A DNA stretch of 49,905 nucleotides, from positions 1-49,905 of the forward strand of contig VAWY01000132.1 of NCBI GenBank assembly GCA_005888335.1, in the 5' to 3' direction. The notes beneath the pieces are model-generated. The model did not search any database. It had not been told where the DNA came from and worked only from the letters and a program-made list of their open reading frames with translations. Origin of the DNA: Actinomycetota bacterium (GTDB lineage Bacteria > Actinomycetota > Thermoleophilia > Solirubrobacterales > Solirubrobacteraceae). How positions within the stretch are numbered: position 1 is the first letter of the stretch; every line of letters begins with the position of its first letter. Positions 1 through 9,368 of the stretch are shown here, piece after piece. Both the position numbers and the translations under genes were made by a program.

Positions 1-5
1 TCCTC

Positions 6-989
6 CTAACCCCCGATCGCGCTCATCGTCCGCGCCGGCTGCACGAACCCGGGCTCGTTGACCCGGTGCTTGAGCTCCTTGCGCCAGACCGCCTCGCGCA
101 CCACGCGCTCGAGCTCCGCGTCGTCCGCCCCCGCCCGCATCGGCCCGCGCAGATCCGTCTCGCGCAGCGAGAACAGGCACGTGCGCAGCTTGCCGTCGGC
201 CGTCAGCCGCACGCGGTCGCAGTCGCCGCAGAATGGCTCGGAGACCGGGTTGATGAAGCCGATCCGGCCCCGCCCGTCGGCGAAGCGGTAGACGCGGGCG
301 GTGGCGCTCGGCTCGCGCGGCTCGGGCTCGAGCGGGTAGACCGCGTCGATCGCCGCGCGGATCTCCTCGCCATTCAGGACGCGGTCGAGCGACCACGCGT
401 GGTCGGCGTCGAGCGGCATGAACTCGATGAAGCGCACCTCGTAGGGATGCGACCGGGCGAAGCGCGCGAAGGGGAGCACCTCGTCCTCGGTGAAGCCGCG
501 CAGCGCGACGGCGTTGACCTTGATCGGGTGCGCCTCGGGGAACTGCGCGAGGACCTCGAGGCCGCGCAGGACGCGCGGCAGGGAGTCGCGGCGCGTCATC
601 TCGAAGAAGCGGTCGCGCTGGAGTGAGTCGATCGAGACGTTGAAGCGGTCGATCCCCGCCCGGACCAGCGCCTCGGCGTCGCGCTCGAGCAGGAAGCCGT
701 TCGTGGTGACGCTCAGGTCGTCGACCAGCGGCGCGAGCATCGAAGCCAGCCGCGGGAACTCGCGGCGCACGAGGGGCTCGCCACCGGTCAGCCGCAGGTC
801 GCGCACGCCCATCGCGGCGAACAGCGCGACCAACCGCTCGATCTCCTCGAACGTGAGCACCTCGGCTCGCTCGAGCCACGGCAGCCCCTCGGCCGGCATG
901 CAGTACTGGCAACGGAAGTTGCAGCGGTCGGTGACCGAGACGCGGAGGTCGCGGATGAGCCGGCCGTGGCCGTCGCGCAACGGCTCCAT
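6..989 (-). CDS. moaA: GTP 3',8-cyclase MoaA
   Basis: Radical-SAM enzyme for the first step of molybdenum cofactor synthesis, converting GTP to 3',8-cyclo-GTP in the cytoplasm. The N-terminal cluster motif is CNFRCQYC (CxxxCxxC). The second 4Fe-4S site near the C-terminus is FCGDCDRVRL followed by a third Cys in RTCLF, and the chain ends in the family's Gly-Gly. The length of 327 residues is normal. I start at the ATG at 989 rather than at 1016: a TAGCCT box lies exactly 7 nt upstream of it, which fits a leaderless transcript, and the longer version would overlap the divergent gene. No other Moco gene is visible in the window. Confidence 0.95.
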   Translation of the reverse strand: MEPLRDGHGRLIRDLRVSVTDRCNFRCQYCMPAEGLPWLERAEVLTFEEIERLVALFAAMGVRDLRLTGGEPLVRREFPRLASMLAPLVDDLSVTTNGFLLERDAEALVRAGIDRFNVSIDSLQRDRFFEMTRRDSLPRVLRGLEVLAQFPEAHPIKVNAVALRGFTEDEVLPFARFARSHPYEVRFIEFMPLDADHAWSLDRVLNGEEIRAAIDAVYPLEPEPREPSATARVYRFADGRGRIGFINPVSEPFCGDCDRVRLTADGKLRTCLFSLRETDLRGPMRAGADDAELERVVREAVWRKELKHRVNEPGFVQPARTMSAIGG

Positions 990-996
990 GTAGGTC

Positions 997-1002
997 AGGC
1001 TA
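997..1002 (-). promoter_or_regulatory. Probable -10 box for leaderless moaA
   Basis: Read on the minus strand this is TAGCCT, followed by 7 nt and then the moaA ATG at 989. An 18-nt spacer upstream gives GTGAAG, a weak -35 (3/6). The placement would start the transcript at or next to the start codon. Inferred from spacing only. Confidence 0.45.
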
Positions 1003-1008
1003 CAGGTC

Positions 1009-1350
1009 ATGATCACCGGGCTTCACGCTGTCATCTTCAGCCGTGACGCCGAAGGGCTCCGGACGATGCTCGGCGACGTGCTCGGCTTCGAGTCGGTGGA
1101 CGCCGGCGGCGGCTGGCTGATCTTCGCGATGCCGCCGGCCGAGCTGGCCGCGCATCCCGACGAGCGGGGCGGACGTACCGAGCTCTACCTCATGTGCGAC
1201 GACATCAATGCCACGATCTCGGAGCTGGCGACCAAGGGCGTGCAGACCACGCGACCGGTCACCGACGAAGGCTGGGGGCTCGTGACGGCGATCGCGCTCC
1301 CCGGCGGCGACGAGCTCGGCCTCTACGAGCCCCGCCACCCGAGCCCTTGA
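1009..1350 (+). CDS. VOC-family (glyoxalase-like) protein
   Basis: Single-module vicinal oxygen chelate protein of 113 residues. It shows the typical pattern: an N-terminal His in a beta strand (GLHAVIFS), the 'LGFE' helix end, and a C-terminal metal-position Glu/Tyr strand ending in GLYEP. Small VOC proteins can be glyoxalases, isomerases or resistance proteins, and nothing here identifies the substrate. Its stop overlaps the TTG start of the helicase downstream (TTGA), so the two are translationally coupled. The start is 20 nt from the divergent moaA start. Confidence 0.8.
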   Translation: MITGLHAVIFSRDAEGLRTMLGDVLGFESVDAGGGWLIFAMPPAELAAHPDERGGRTELYLMCDDINATISELATKGVQTTRPVTDEGWGLVTAIALPGGDELGLYEPRHPSP

Positions 1351-4300
1351 GCGCGCCGGCGATCGCGTACCCGCCGCAGCTCCCGGTCAGCGCGCGCAAG
1401 GACGAGCTGCTCGAGGTCATCGGCGCCCACCAGGTCACGGTCGTCGCCGGCGAGACGGGGTCGGGCAAGACGACGCAGCTGCCCAAGATCTGCCTCGAGC
1501 TCGGCCGCGAGACGATCGCCCACACCCAGCCACGTCGGCTCGCGGCGCGCACGGTCGCGGAGCGGATCGCCGACGAGCTGGAGGTGCCGCTCGGCGGGCC
1601 GGTCGGCTACGCGGTGCGCTTCAGCGACCGGTCGTCGCCGGACACCCGGATCCGCCTGATGACCGACGGCCTGCTGCTCGCCGAGATCCGCCGCGACCGT
1701 CTGCTGCGCCGCTACGACACGGTCATCGTCGACGAGGCGCACGAGCGCAGCCTCAACGTCGACTTCCTGCTCGGCTACCTCAAGCGCATCCTGCCGCGCC
1801 GGCCCGACCTCAAGGTCGTCATCACCTCGGCGACGATCGACCCCGACCAGTTCAGCCGCCACTTCGACGGTGCGCCGGTCGTCGAGGTGTCGGGGCGCAC
1901 CTACCCCGTGGAGGTCCGCTACCGCTCGCAGGACGACCCCGAACGCGACCAGGAGGACGCGATCGCCGACGCCGTCGACGAGCTCCAGCGCGCGGGGGCC
2001 GGCGACGTCCTCGTCTTCCTCAGCGGCGAGCGCGAGATCCGCGACACCGCCGACGCCCTGCGCGGGCGGCTGGGCCCCGACGTCGAGCTGCTCCCGCTCT
2101 ACGCGCGATTGTCGAGCGCCGAGCAGCGCCGCGCCTTCCGCCCGCACGCCGGCCGGCGCATCGTGCTGGCCACGAACGTCGCCGAGACCTCGCTGACCGT
2201 CCCCGGCATCCGGTACGTCGTCGACCCCGGGACCGCCCGCATCAGCCGCTACAGCGCGCGGCTGAAGGTGCAGCGGCTGCCGATCGAGCCCATCTCGCAG
2301 GCCTCCGCCGACCAGCGCAAGGGCCGCTGCGGACGCACGTCGGACGGCATCTGCATCCGCCTCTACGGCGAGGACGACTTCGCGCAGCGCCCGCGCTTCA
2401 CCGACCCCGAGATCCTCCGCACGAGCCTCGCCGCGGTGATCCTGCAGATGGCGGCGCTGGGCCTCGGCGGGATCGAGGACTTCCCGTTCATGGACCCGCC
2501 CGACCGGCGGCAGGTGCGCGACGGCGTCCTGCTGTTGCAGGAGCTCGGCGCGCTGGACGGCGAGCAGCGGCTGACCAAGCTCGGGCGCCGCCTCGCCCGG
2601 CTGCCGGTCGACCCGCGGCTGGGCCGGATGGTCCTCGAGGCCGACCGGCTCGGCTGCGCCGACGAGGTGATCGTCATCGCCGCCGGGCTGTCGATCCAGG
2701 ACCCGCGCGAGCGCCCGGCGGAGCGCCGCGAGGCGGCCGACCAGCAGCACGCGCGCTTCGCCGACCCGCGTTCGGACTTCCTCGCCTATCTCAACCTCTG
2801 GCGCCACCTGGAGGCCGAGCAGCGCCGCCTGTCGGGCAACCAGTTCCGCAAGCGCTGCCACGCCGAGTTCCTGCACCACCTGCGCGTGCGCGAGTGGCAG
2901 GACCTCGTCGGACAGCTGCGCGAGGCGGCCAAGGAGGTCGGCATCCGCCGCAACCGGACGGCGGCCGAGCCAGACCACGTCCACACCGCGCTCCTGTCCG
3001 GCCTGCTGTCGCACATCGGCCTCAAGGATCCGCGCGGCCGCGAGTACCAGGGCGCTCGCAACGCGCGCTTCGCGATCTTCCCCGCCTCGTCGCTGGCGGC
3101 CAAGCCGCCGGCCTGGGTGATGGTCGCCGAGCTGGTCGAGACGACGCGGCTGTGGGGCCGCATCTCCGCGCGCATCCAGCCGCAGTGGATCGAGCCGCTC
3201 GCCGAGCACCTCGTCAAGCGCACGTACAGCGAGCCGCGCTGGGAGCCCAAGCGCGCGTCGGTCGTCGCGACCGAGCGCGTCACGCTGTACGGGCTGCCGA
3301 TCGCCACCCGCACGGTCGCCTACGGGGCGATCGACCCCGCCCTGTCGCGCGAGCTGTTCATCCGCCGCGCGCTCGTCGAGCGCGACTGGGAGACGCGCCA
3401 TCGCTTCTTCGCCGACAACGGCCGGCTGCTCGAGGAGGTCGAGGCGCTCGAGCGGCGCACGCGCCGGCGCGACATCCTCGCCGACGACCAGACGCTGTTC
3501 GCCTTCTTCGACGAGCGCATCCCCGCCGACGTGGTGTCCGGCGCGCACTTCGACCGCTGGTGGCGCGACGAGCGCCGCTCGCACCCTGACCTGCTCACCT
3601 TCACGCGCGAGCTGCTCGTCCGCGGCGACGTCGACGAGCGCGGCCGGCCCGACGCCTGGCGCCAGGGCGACCTCGAGCTCGCGCTGAGCTACCGCTTCGA
3701 GCCGGGCGCCGAGCACGACGGGGTGACCGTCCACGTCCCGCTCAAGGCGCTGCCGCGGCTGCGCGCCGACGGCTTCGAGTGGCTCGTGCCCGCCTTCCGG
3801 CTCGAGCTCGTCACCGCGCTGATCCGCTCATTGCCCAAGGACGCGCGCCGGCGGCTGGTGCCGGTGCCCGACGTGGCCGCCCAGGTCGTCGAGGGCCTCG
3901 AACCGCGCCGCGAGGCGCTGCTCGACGCGCTCGGCCGCGAGCTCGAGCGGCTGCGCGGCGTGCGCGTCGCGCGCGAGGACTGGGATGTCGGGCGCCTGCC
4001 GGCTCACCTGCGCATGACCTTCCGCGTCGAGAACGAGGACGGAGCCGCGCTGGCCGAGGGCGCCGACCTCGACGCGCTGCGCGAGGAGCTGCGACCCCGC
4101 CTGCGGGCCGAGCTCGCCGCGGCCGCCGCAAGCGTTGAGCGCGAGGGCCTCCGCGCCTGGACGATCGGCGCGCTGCCGCGGGCGGTCGCGCTGCCCGGCA
4201 CGGGCCAGGCCGTGCGGGCCTACCCAGCCCTCGTCGACGAGGGCGACAGCGTCGCGGTCCGCGCGCTCGAGACGCCCGAGGCCCAGCGCGCGGCGATGCA

Positions 4301-4985
4301 GGCGGGCACCCGCCGCCTGCTGTTGCTCGCCGTGCCGTCGCCCGTCCGCTACGTCCAACAGCGCCTGGGCGCCCACGCGCAGCTGGCGCTCGCGACGGCC
4401 CCGCACGGCAGCCTGGCGGCGGTCCTCGACGACGCGACGACGGCCGCGGTCGACGCGTTGATGGCGCAGGCCGGCGGGCCGGCCTGGGACGAGGCGGGCT
4501 TCGCGCGGCTGCGCGACCACGTCGCGGGCCACCTCGCCGAGACGACGGAGCGGGTCGTCGAGCAGGTGGTCGCCATCCTCGACGCCGCGCGCGACGTCCA
4601 GGCCAGGCTCGAGCGCCTGACCGCCGCCCCGTTCCAGGACGCTCGCGCCGACGTCGAGCGCCAGCTGCGCCGGCTCGTCCACCCGGCCTTCATTACCGTG
4701 ACCGGCGTGGCCCGCCTGCCCGACGTAGAGCGCTACCTGCGCGCCGCGGCGCGCCGCCTCGAGCGCCTGCCCGACGCGCTGGCCACCGATCGCGACCGCA
4801 TGCGCGCGATCCACGAGCTCGAGGAGGCCTACGAGCGCCGCCGCCAGGAGCGCCCGCACGGCGACGCGCTGCGCGAGGTCCCGTGGCTGCTCGAGGAGCT
4901 GCGCGTCAGCCACTTCGCGCAGGGGCTCGGCGTTCGCGGCCCCGTCTCGAGCAAGCGGATCCGGCGGGTCCTGGAAGAGGCCTAG
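1347..4985 (+). CDS. hrpA: HrpA-type DEAH-box RNA helicase
   Basis: ATP-dependent RNA helicase of 1212 residues, close to the size of E. coli HrpA. Walker A GETGSGKTT is at residues 35-43, DEAH near 130, motif III SATI follows, and motif VI (QRKGRCGR) is near residue 322. The helicase core is followed by the HA2/OB region and a long DUF3418-type C-terminal half. An in-frame ATG exists at 1194, but the extension lies inside the upstream VOC gene and is low-complexity Arg/Ala. The TTG at 1347 overlapping the VOC stop gives the expected N-terminus. HrpA rescues stalled ribosomes in E. coli; the same role here is inference. The stop shares a CTAG with the convergent gene. Confidence 0.93.
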   Translation: MSAPAIAYPPQLPVSARKDELLEVIGAHQVTVVAGETGSGKTTQLPKICLELGRETIAHTQPRRLAARTVAERIADELEVPLGGPVGYAVRFSDRSSPDTRIRLMTDGLLLAEIRRDRLLRRYDTVIVDEAHERSLNVDFLLGYLKRILPRRPDLKVVITSATIDPDQFSRHFDGAPVVEVSGRTYPVEVRYRSQDDPERDQEDAIADAVDELQRAGAGDVLVFLSGEREIRDTADALRGRLGPDVELLPLYARLSSAEQRRAFRPHAGRRIVLATNVAETSLTVPGIRYVVDPGTARISRYSARLKVQRLPIEPISQASADQRKGRCGRTSDGICIRLYGEDDFAQRPRFTDPEILRTSLAAVILQMAALGLGGIEDFPFMDPPDRRQVRDGVLLLQELGALDGEQRLTKLGRRLARLPVDPRLGRMVLEADRLGCADEVIVIAAGLSIQDPRERPAERREAADQQHARFADPRSDFLAYLNLWRHLEAEQRRLSGNQFRKRCHAEFLHHLRVREWQDLVGQLREAAKEVGIRRNRTAAEPDHVHTALLSGLLSHIGLKDPRGREYQGARNARFAIFPASSLAAKPPAWVMVAELVETTRLWGRISARIQPQWIEPLAEHLVKRTYSEPRWEPKRASVVATERVTLYGLPIATRTVAYGAIDPALSRELFIRRALVERDWETRHRFFADNGRLLEEVEALERRTRRRDILADDQTLFAFFDERIPADVVSGAHFDRWWRDERRSHPDLLTFTRELLVRGDVDERGRPDAWRQGDLELALSYRFEPGAEHDGVTVHVPLKALPRLRADGFEWLVPAFRLELVTALIRSLPKDARRRLVPVPDVAAQVVEGLEPRREALLDALGRELERLRGVRVAREDWDVGRLPAHLRMTFRVENEDGAALAEGADLDALREELRPRLRAELAAAAASVEREGLRAWTIGALPRAVALPGTGQAVRAYPALVDEGDSVAVRALETPEAQRAAMQAGTRRLLLLAVPSPVRYVQQRLGAHAQLALATAPHGSLAAVLDDATTAAVDALMAQAGGPAWDEAGFARLRDHVAGHLAETTERVVEQVVAILDAARDVQARLERLTAAPFQDARADVERQLRRLVHPAFITVTGVARLPDVERYLRAAARRLERLPDALATDRDRMRAIHELEEAYERRRQERPHGDALREVPWLLEELRVSHFAQGLGVRGPVSSKRIRRVLEEA

Positions 4986-6145
4986 GACAGCGGGCGCACG
5001 TTGAGGCGGTAGTCGAAGCGCCCGTTCTGGACGTCGGTCACGCGACCGGCCACGCTGAGGCGCGGCAGCGGCTTGTGGGCGGCGGCGAGCTTCTGGAGCG
5101 CCTTGCTGCTGCGCACGGCCCCCGACCGGATCGTGCCGCTGATCGTCGAGCTGCCGCCCGCCGGCGCCTGCACCGTCAGCGCGCCGGCGCCCGACAGCGT
5201 TGCCTTCGCGCCGCTGCTGAGCTTGATGCCGCGCTGGAGCGCGGCCCGGACGAACGACACCTTCGACGACGGGAGGGTCAGGCGGACGCTGCGCAGCTTG
5301 GCGGCGCCGGAGGCGCTGCGCGCCTGGAACACGACGACCGGCTTGGTGGCCAGGCCACGCACGTTCACCACGAGCGAGGGCTTGGCCTTGCTCGGGGCCT
5401 GCGTCGTCGGCGCGGCCGGGGGAGCCGGGGTCGGCGCGGCAGCGGGCGGCGCGGCGGCGGTAGGCAGCGGGGCCGGGACGCACGTGCCGACGATGTTGAG
5501 CGGGGCGCTGCCCGTCACCGTCTGGCCGGTGAACGAGGTAAACGTCGAGTCGACGGTCGGGTTGTCGCACATGGGGTTGCCGACGGTCAACAGGCCGGTG
5601 GGGCCGCCGTTGATGGTCAGCTCGAACGACGACACCGGGGCGTTCGGCAGGTTGTCGAGCGTGTTGACGAGACGGATGCCGTTCAGCGAGGTCGTCGCCG
5701 AGAGCGGCGAGACCACCGGCCCGGTCGCTCCCAGCCCGATGAACAGCCCGGGAAGGCCGCCGGTCGGGTTCTCCGCGATGAACACCCCGCCGGTCAGCGG
5801 TGTCGGCAACCACGGCGAGACCGCCTTCGCGGTGCCGACCTGCGAGGCCGTCGGGCAGGCGAACACGCTGGCCTGGTCGGGCGTGCAGAGCGTGCTGAGC
5901 GCGTTCACGTTGGCGAACAGCCCGGCTGGGAGCGTGACGACCGCCTTCTTGATCCGCTCCTGGTTGTCGGGTTGCGTGACCACCGTCGTGAACTGCGGGT
6001 GGCCGCCGACGTGGGCGGGCTGGTCAGCCGTGCCGAGCGTGGCGGTGAGCTGTGGCGTGAACGGCAGGGCCGCGGCGGCGGCCGGGATGACGAGCGATGC
6101 GGCGGCCACGAGGACCGCTGAAGCGATGCGTTGATGGCGGCCCAT
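4982..6145 (-). CDS. Secreted protein with Pro/Ala linker
   Basis: A 387-residue exported protein of unknown function. Residues 1-27 form a Sec signal peptide: positive MGRHQR, a hydrophobic core, then Ala-rich processing around PAAAAALP. The exported part has a first beta-rich domain with paired Cys (STLCTPDQ, FACPTA, NPMCDN, GTCVP), a Pro/Ala/Thr linker near residues 230-255, and a second beta-rich domain rich in Ser/Gly/Lys. No catalytic motif is recognised; a cell-envelope or surface role is a guess. The stop overlaps that of the hrpA-like gene. A strong promoter with leaderless geometry lies directly upstream. Confidence 0.85.
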   Translation of the reverse strand: MGRHQRIASAVLVAAASLVIPAAAAALPFTPQLTATLGTADQPAHVGGHPQFTTVVTQPDNQERIKKAVVTLPAGLFANVNALSTLCTPDQASVFACPTASQVGTAKAVSPWLPTPLTGGVFIAENPTGGLPGLFIGLGATGPVVSPLSATTSLNGIRLVNTLDNLPNAPVSSFELTINGGPTGLLTVGNPMCDNPTVDSTFTSFTGQTVTGSAPLNIVGTCVPAPLPTAAAPPAAAPTPAPPAAPTTQAPSKAKPSLVVNVRGLATKPVVVFQARSASGAAKLRSVRLTLPSSKVSFVRAALQRGIKLSSGAKATLSGAGALTVQAPAGGSSTISGTIRSGAVRSSKALQKLAAAHKPLPRLSVAGRVTDVQNGRFDYRLNVRPLS

Positions 6146-6152
6146 GCCGCCG

Positions 6153-6182
6153 ACGCTAGAGCGCTTGTAAGTATCGTGTCAA
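6153..6182 (-). promoter_or_regulatory. Sigma-70 type promoter of the secreted protein gene, leaderless
   Basis: On the minus strand a perfect -35 TTGACA (6182-6177), an 18-nt spacer and a -10 TAGCGT (6158-6153) are followed by 7 nt and the ATG at 6145. The predicted transcription start coincides with the start codon, and there is no Shine-Dalgarno. Confidence 0.7.
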
Positions 6183-6246
6183 CGCTGCGCGGATCAATAT
6201 CGGCACTCTCCACGCGTGACAAACAAAGGGCCGCCCGGTTCCCGCG

Positions 6247-7221
6247 TCACCGAGACGGCGCGGCGGCGCGCAGCGTCGCCTCGAAGTCCGTCCTGGGGAT
6301 CGGCCCGACGCAGGGCGAGGTCGCCCCGGCGGCGCGGTAGCGCTCGACGCCCTCGCGCACCGTCGCCTCGTCGCCGACCGCGGTCAGCGCGCGCAGGAAG
6401 CGCTCGGAGATCGCCGCTTTCATGGCTTCCGTGTCGCCGGCGGCGACCGCCTCGTCGAACGCCGCGATGTCGTCCTCATAGCCCGAGCGCTCGAGCATGG
6501 CGCGGTAGAACGGCAGCCCGAAGTAGGGCAGCAGGTCGTTGCGCATCGCCGCGTACGCCGACTGCGGGTCGTCCGTCGCCGCGGCGGGCACCGCGGCGAC
6601 GATGTCGAAGCCGTCGAGCGGCTTGTGCGCGCGCTCGCGCCCGCGCGTGGCCTCGGGCACGACGACCCGCTCGACGTACTCGGGATTGCACAGCCACAGC
6701 ACGGCGCCGTCGGCGATCTCGCCCGCCGCGCGCAGCATCGCCGGCGAGAGGGCGGCGACGTAGATCGGCAGCTCGGGGCGCGGGTCGAGCCCGGCCAGGC
6801 GAAAGCCGGTGCGCCACTTCTCGCCGGCCGGCGGGTCCTCGCCGCGCAGGATCGCCCGCACGATCGCGACGTACTCGCGCATCTCGCGCACCGGGGCGTC
6901 GATCTCCTGGCCGTACCACCCCTCGACCACCGGGCGATGCGACACGCCGATGCCCAGGTTGAGCCGGCCGCCGCTGAGCTCGTCGAGCGTCGCCGCCGTC
7001 TGCGCGAGGTTGGCCGGCGTCCGCGCGTAGATCGGCGTCACCCCCGTGCCGAGGCGGATGCGCTGGGTGGCGAGCGCGTACGCGGTCAGCGCGATGAACG
7101 GCTCGCGGCCGGCGATGTGGGTCAGGTAGGCGGCCTCGTAGCCGAGCTCCTCGGCGAGCTTGACGCGCTCGACGGCGGCGTCGAGCGAGCGGCCCACCGA
7201 CACGAAGCAGCCCACCGCCAC
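6247..7221 (-). CDS. Luciferase-like (LLM) F420-type oxidoreductase
   Basis: A 324-residue TIM-barrel flavin/F420-dependent oxidoreductase of the bacterial luciferase-like superfamily. Family features are the N-terminal strand (VGCFVSVGRS), 'RIRLGTGVTPIYARTP', 'LDELSGGRLNLGIGVSH' and the later 'LPIYVAALSPAML'. Many actinobacterial members use F420H2; the complete F420 pathway at 43.8-49.3 kb makes that likely but does not prove it. The substrate is unknown. It starts with GTG, 11 nt after the stop of a small membrane-protein gene, so it is probably co-transcribed with meaB. Confidence 0.88.
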   Translation of the reverse strand: MAVGCFVSVGRSLDAAVERVKLAEELGYEAAYLTHIAGREPFIALTAYALATQRIRLGTGVTPIYARTPANLAQTAATLDELSGGRLNLGIGVSHRPVVEGWYGQEIDAPVREMREYVAIVRAILRGEDPPAGEKWRTGFRLAGLDPRPELPIYVAALSPAMLRAAGEIADGAVLWLCNPEYVERVVVPEATRGRERAHKPLDGFDIVAAVPAAATDDPQSAYAAMRNDLLPYFGLPFYRAMLERSGYEDDIAAFDEAVAAGDTEAMKAAISERFLRALTAVGDEATVREGVERYRAAGATSPCVGPIPRTDFEATLRAAAPSR

Positions 7222-7232
7222 GCGCTCGAACC

Positions 7233-7388
7233 CTACTTGGTCAGCAGCAGCCAGACGAGCACGGCCGCGAAGGCGATCTGGCCGAAGGCGAGCGCCGTGC
7301 CGAGGTTGGTCGCGCCGAGCGCGAGCGCGATCAACGTGACGGCCGCGACGGTCACGACGAGCACCGCGAGCTGCGCGAGACGGCTCAC
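7233..7388 (-). CDS. Small two-helix membrane protein (51 aa)
   Basis: A short gene of 51 residues between meaB and the LLM gene. Its GTG start overlaps the meaB stop as GTGA, the usual sign of translational coupling. The sequence is two hydrophobic segments (about residues 5-27 and 34-49) separated by a short GATNLG turn, ending LLLTK. Third positions are almost all G/C, as in neighbouring genes. I recognise no family; the position suggests a gene of the meaB transcript. Confidence 0.7.
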   Translation of the reverse strand: MSRLAQLAVLVVTVAAVTLIALALGATNLGTALAFGQIAFAAVLVWLLLTK

Positions 7389-8350
7389 GACGCCGCCTCC
7401 GCCGCGCGCGCCTCGAGCGCCTCGACGAGCGACGCGACGTCGGCGCCCGGGTCCTGCTCGGCGAGCACGCGCTCGGCCGCGCGCCGGCCGCCGAGCGCGC
7501 GCAGGCCGCGATCGCCGTGCTCGGCGGCGAAGTCGGCCAGCGCGCCCGCCCGGCGCGCCGCGAGCCGCCGCGCGGCCAGGTCGAGCCCGGCGCGATGGGC
7601 GTCGAGCGCTTCGACGAGCTCGTCGATCCCCTGCACGGGCGGGATCGACGACACGGCGACGACCGCGGTGTCGCGGCGGCCCAGCGCGCGCAGCGCCGCG
7701 ACGAGGTCGCGGCGGGCGCTCAGCGCGACCTGGCCGAGGTCGGCCTTGGTGACGACCAGGACGTCGGGCACCTCCATGATCCCGCTCTTGAGGAACTGCA
7801 GGACGTCGCCCGAGCCGGGCTGGACGATCACCACCACGGTGTCGGCGACCTCGGCGACCTCGGTCTCCGACTGGCCGACGCCGACGGTCTCGATGACGAC
7901 GACGTCGAAGGCGGCGGCCAGCGCCTGCGCCGCCGCGCGCGTCGACGGCGCCAGCCCGCCGAGGCGCCCGCCGGCCGCGGTCGAGCGGATGAACACGCCC
8001 CGGTCCCCGGGGTCGTAGGCGATCCGCGCGCGGTCGCCCAGCAGGGCCCCGCCCGAGACCTTCGACGACGGGTCGACCGCGAGAACGGCGACCGAGCGCC
8101 CGCAGCGCCGCCACGCCGCGACGAGCTCGCTGAGCAGCGTCGACTTGCCCGCCCCCGGCGGCCCGGTGACGCCCACCACGTGCCCGCGCGCCTCGCCGCC
8201 CAGGGCGGCGGGCGAGACGCCGCGCAGCAGCTCGCCGACCGCCTCGCGCGCCGCCGGCGTGCGGTTCTCGACGAGGTTGAGCACAGCCGGCGCCGCGGAC
8301 AGGTCCCCTTCGCGCAGGCGCCTGGCCAGCTCTGCCCCCTGGTTGCTCAT
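7385..8350 (-). CDS. meaB: MeaB/ArgK-type G-protein chaperone of B12 mutase
   Basis: A 321-residue P-loop GTPase that in characterised systems loads and protects adenosylcobalamin in acyl-CoA mutases. The Walker A is GPPGAGKST, preceded by HVVGVT. The signature LAVDPSSKVSGGALLGDR and the switch segment VVIETVGVGQSE follow, then TKAD for guanine specificity. The N-terminal helix (ELARRLREGD) and C-terminal dimerisation arm are present. Its natural client in this window is the B12 mutase at 15.6-17.6 kb. It is divergent from the ABC exporter, with 40 nt between starts. Confidence 0.93.
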   Translation of the reverse strand: MSNQGAELARRLREGDLSAAPAVLNLVENRTPAAREAVGELLRGVSPAALGGEARGHVVGVTGPPGAGKSTLLSELVAAWRRCGRSVAVLAVDPSSKVSGGALLGDRARIAYDPGDRGVFIRSTAAGGRLGGLAPSTRAAAQALAAAFDVVVIETVGVGQSETEVAEVADTVVVIVQPGSGDVLQFLKSGIMEVPDVLVVTKADLGQVALSARRDLVAALRALGRRDTAVVAVSSIPPVQGIDELVEALDAHRAGLDLAARRLAARRAGALADFAAEHGDRGLRALGGRRAAERVLAEQDPGADVASLVEALEARAAEAAS

Positions 8351-8390
8351 TGCGGCGGGACCCTAGTCGGCGGCCGACATACTGTTCCCC

Positions 8391-9365
8391 GTGCAGGCGG
8401 CGGTGCAAGTGCGGGACCTGGCCAAGCGCTACGGCGAGGTCGAGGCCGTGCGCGGGATCGACTTCGAGGTCGCCGCCGGCGAGACGTTCGGTTTCCTGGG
8501 CCCCAACGGCGCGGGCAAGACGACGACGATCAACATGCTCTGCACGCTCGTGCGGCCCACTGCCGGCTCGGCGCGCGTGGCGGGCCACGACGTCGTCACC
8601 GAGCGCGACGACGTGCGGCGCAACATCGGCCTCGTCTTCCAGGACACGACGCTCGACGGCTACCTCAGCGCCGAGCAGAACCTGCGCCTGCACGCCGAGC
8701 TCTACGGCGTCCCGCGCGAGGTGGTCGGTCCGCGGATGCGCCAGGTCCTCGACATGGTCGGTCTCTGGGAGCGGCGCTCGAGCCGCGTCAACACGTTCTC
8801 CGGCGGCATGAAGCGCCGGCTCGAGATCGCCCGCGGCTTCCTGCACTCACCGCGCGTGCTGTTCCTCGACGAGCCGACGATCGGCCTGGACCCGCAGACC
8901 CGCCGCCACATCTGGACCTACATCCGCGAGCTCAAGCGCCGCGAGGACATCACGATCTTCCTCACCACGCACTACATGGACGAGGCCGAGTACTGCGACC
9001 GGATCGCGATCATGGACCACGGGCGCATCATCGTGATCGACACGCCGGCCGCCCTGAAGGCGAGCGTCGGCACCGACCGCGTGCAGATCCAGACCGCCGA
9101 CGACACCGCGGCCATAGCCGCCCTGCGCGAGCGCTTCTCGCTCGACGCGACGGTCGCCGAGGGCCAGGTCACCTTCGGGGTCGCCGAGGGCGAGCAGTTC
9201 GTGCCGCGGCTGTTCGCGCAGCTGGGTGTCCCGATCCGCGCGGTGCGCGTCGCCCGGCCCTCGCTCGACGACGTCTTCATGTCCTACACGGGCACGACGA
9301 TCCGCGACGCCGAGGCGACCGCCACCGACCGGACGCGCACGATGGTGCGCGCCTTGAGGCTGTAG
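8391..9365 (+). CDS. ABC exporter ATPase, DrrA-like
   Basis: ATP-binding subunit (324 residues) of an ABC-2 type exporter, in the daunorubicin-resistance DrrA group. It has Walker A GPNGAGKTTT, Q-loop VFQD, the signature FSGGMKRRLE, Walker B VLFLDEPTIGLDP and the H-loop TTHYMDEAE. A C-terminal extension of about 85 residues ends in the DrrA-style 'PSLDDVFMSYTG' motif. It is followed 3 nt later by its permease. A CATACT box 7 nt before the GTG start could be a leaderless -10, but no -35 is visible. The exported substrate is unknown. Confidence 0.92.
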   Translation: MQAAVQVRDLAKRYGEVEAVRGIDFEVAAGETFGFLGPNGAGKTTTINMLCTLVRPTAGSARVAGHDVVTERDDVRRNIGLVFQDTTLDGYLSAEQNLRLHAELYGVPREVVGPRMRQVLDMVGLWERRSSRVNTFSGGMKRRLEIARGFLHSPRVLFLDEPTIGLDPQTRRHIWTYIRELKRREDITIFLTTHYMDEAEYCDRIAIMDHGRIIVIDTPAALKASVGTDRVQIQTADDTAAIAALRERFSLDATVAEGQVTFGVAEGEQFVPRLFAQLGVPIRAVRVARPSLDDVFMSYTGTTIRDAEATATDRTRTMVRALRL

Positions 9366-9368
9366 GCG

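Noticed and set aside
1194..1346. N-terminal extension of the helicase from ATG 1194
   Set aside because: The extra 51 residues lie within the VOC gene in another frame and are Arg/Ala-rich. The TTG overlapping the VOC stop fits the family length.
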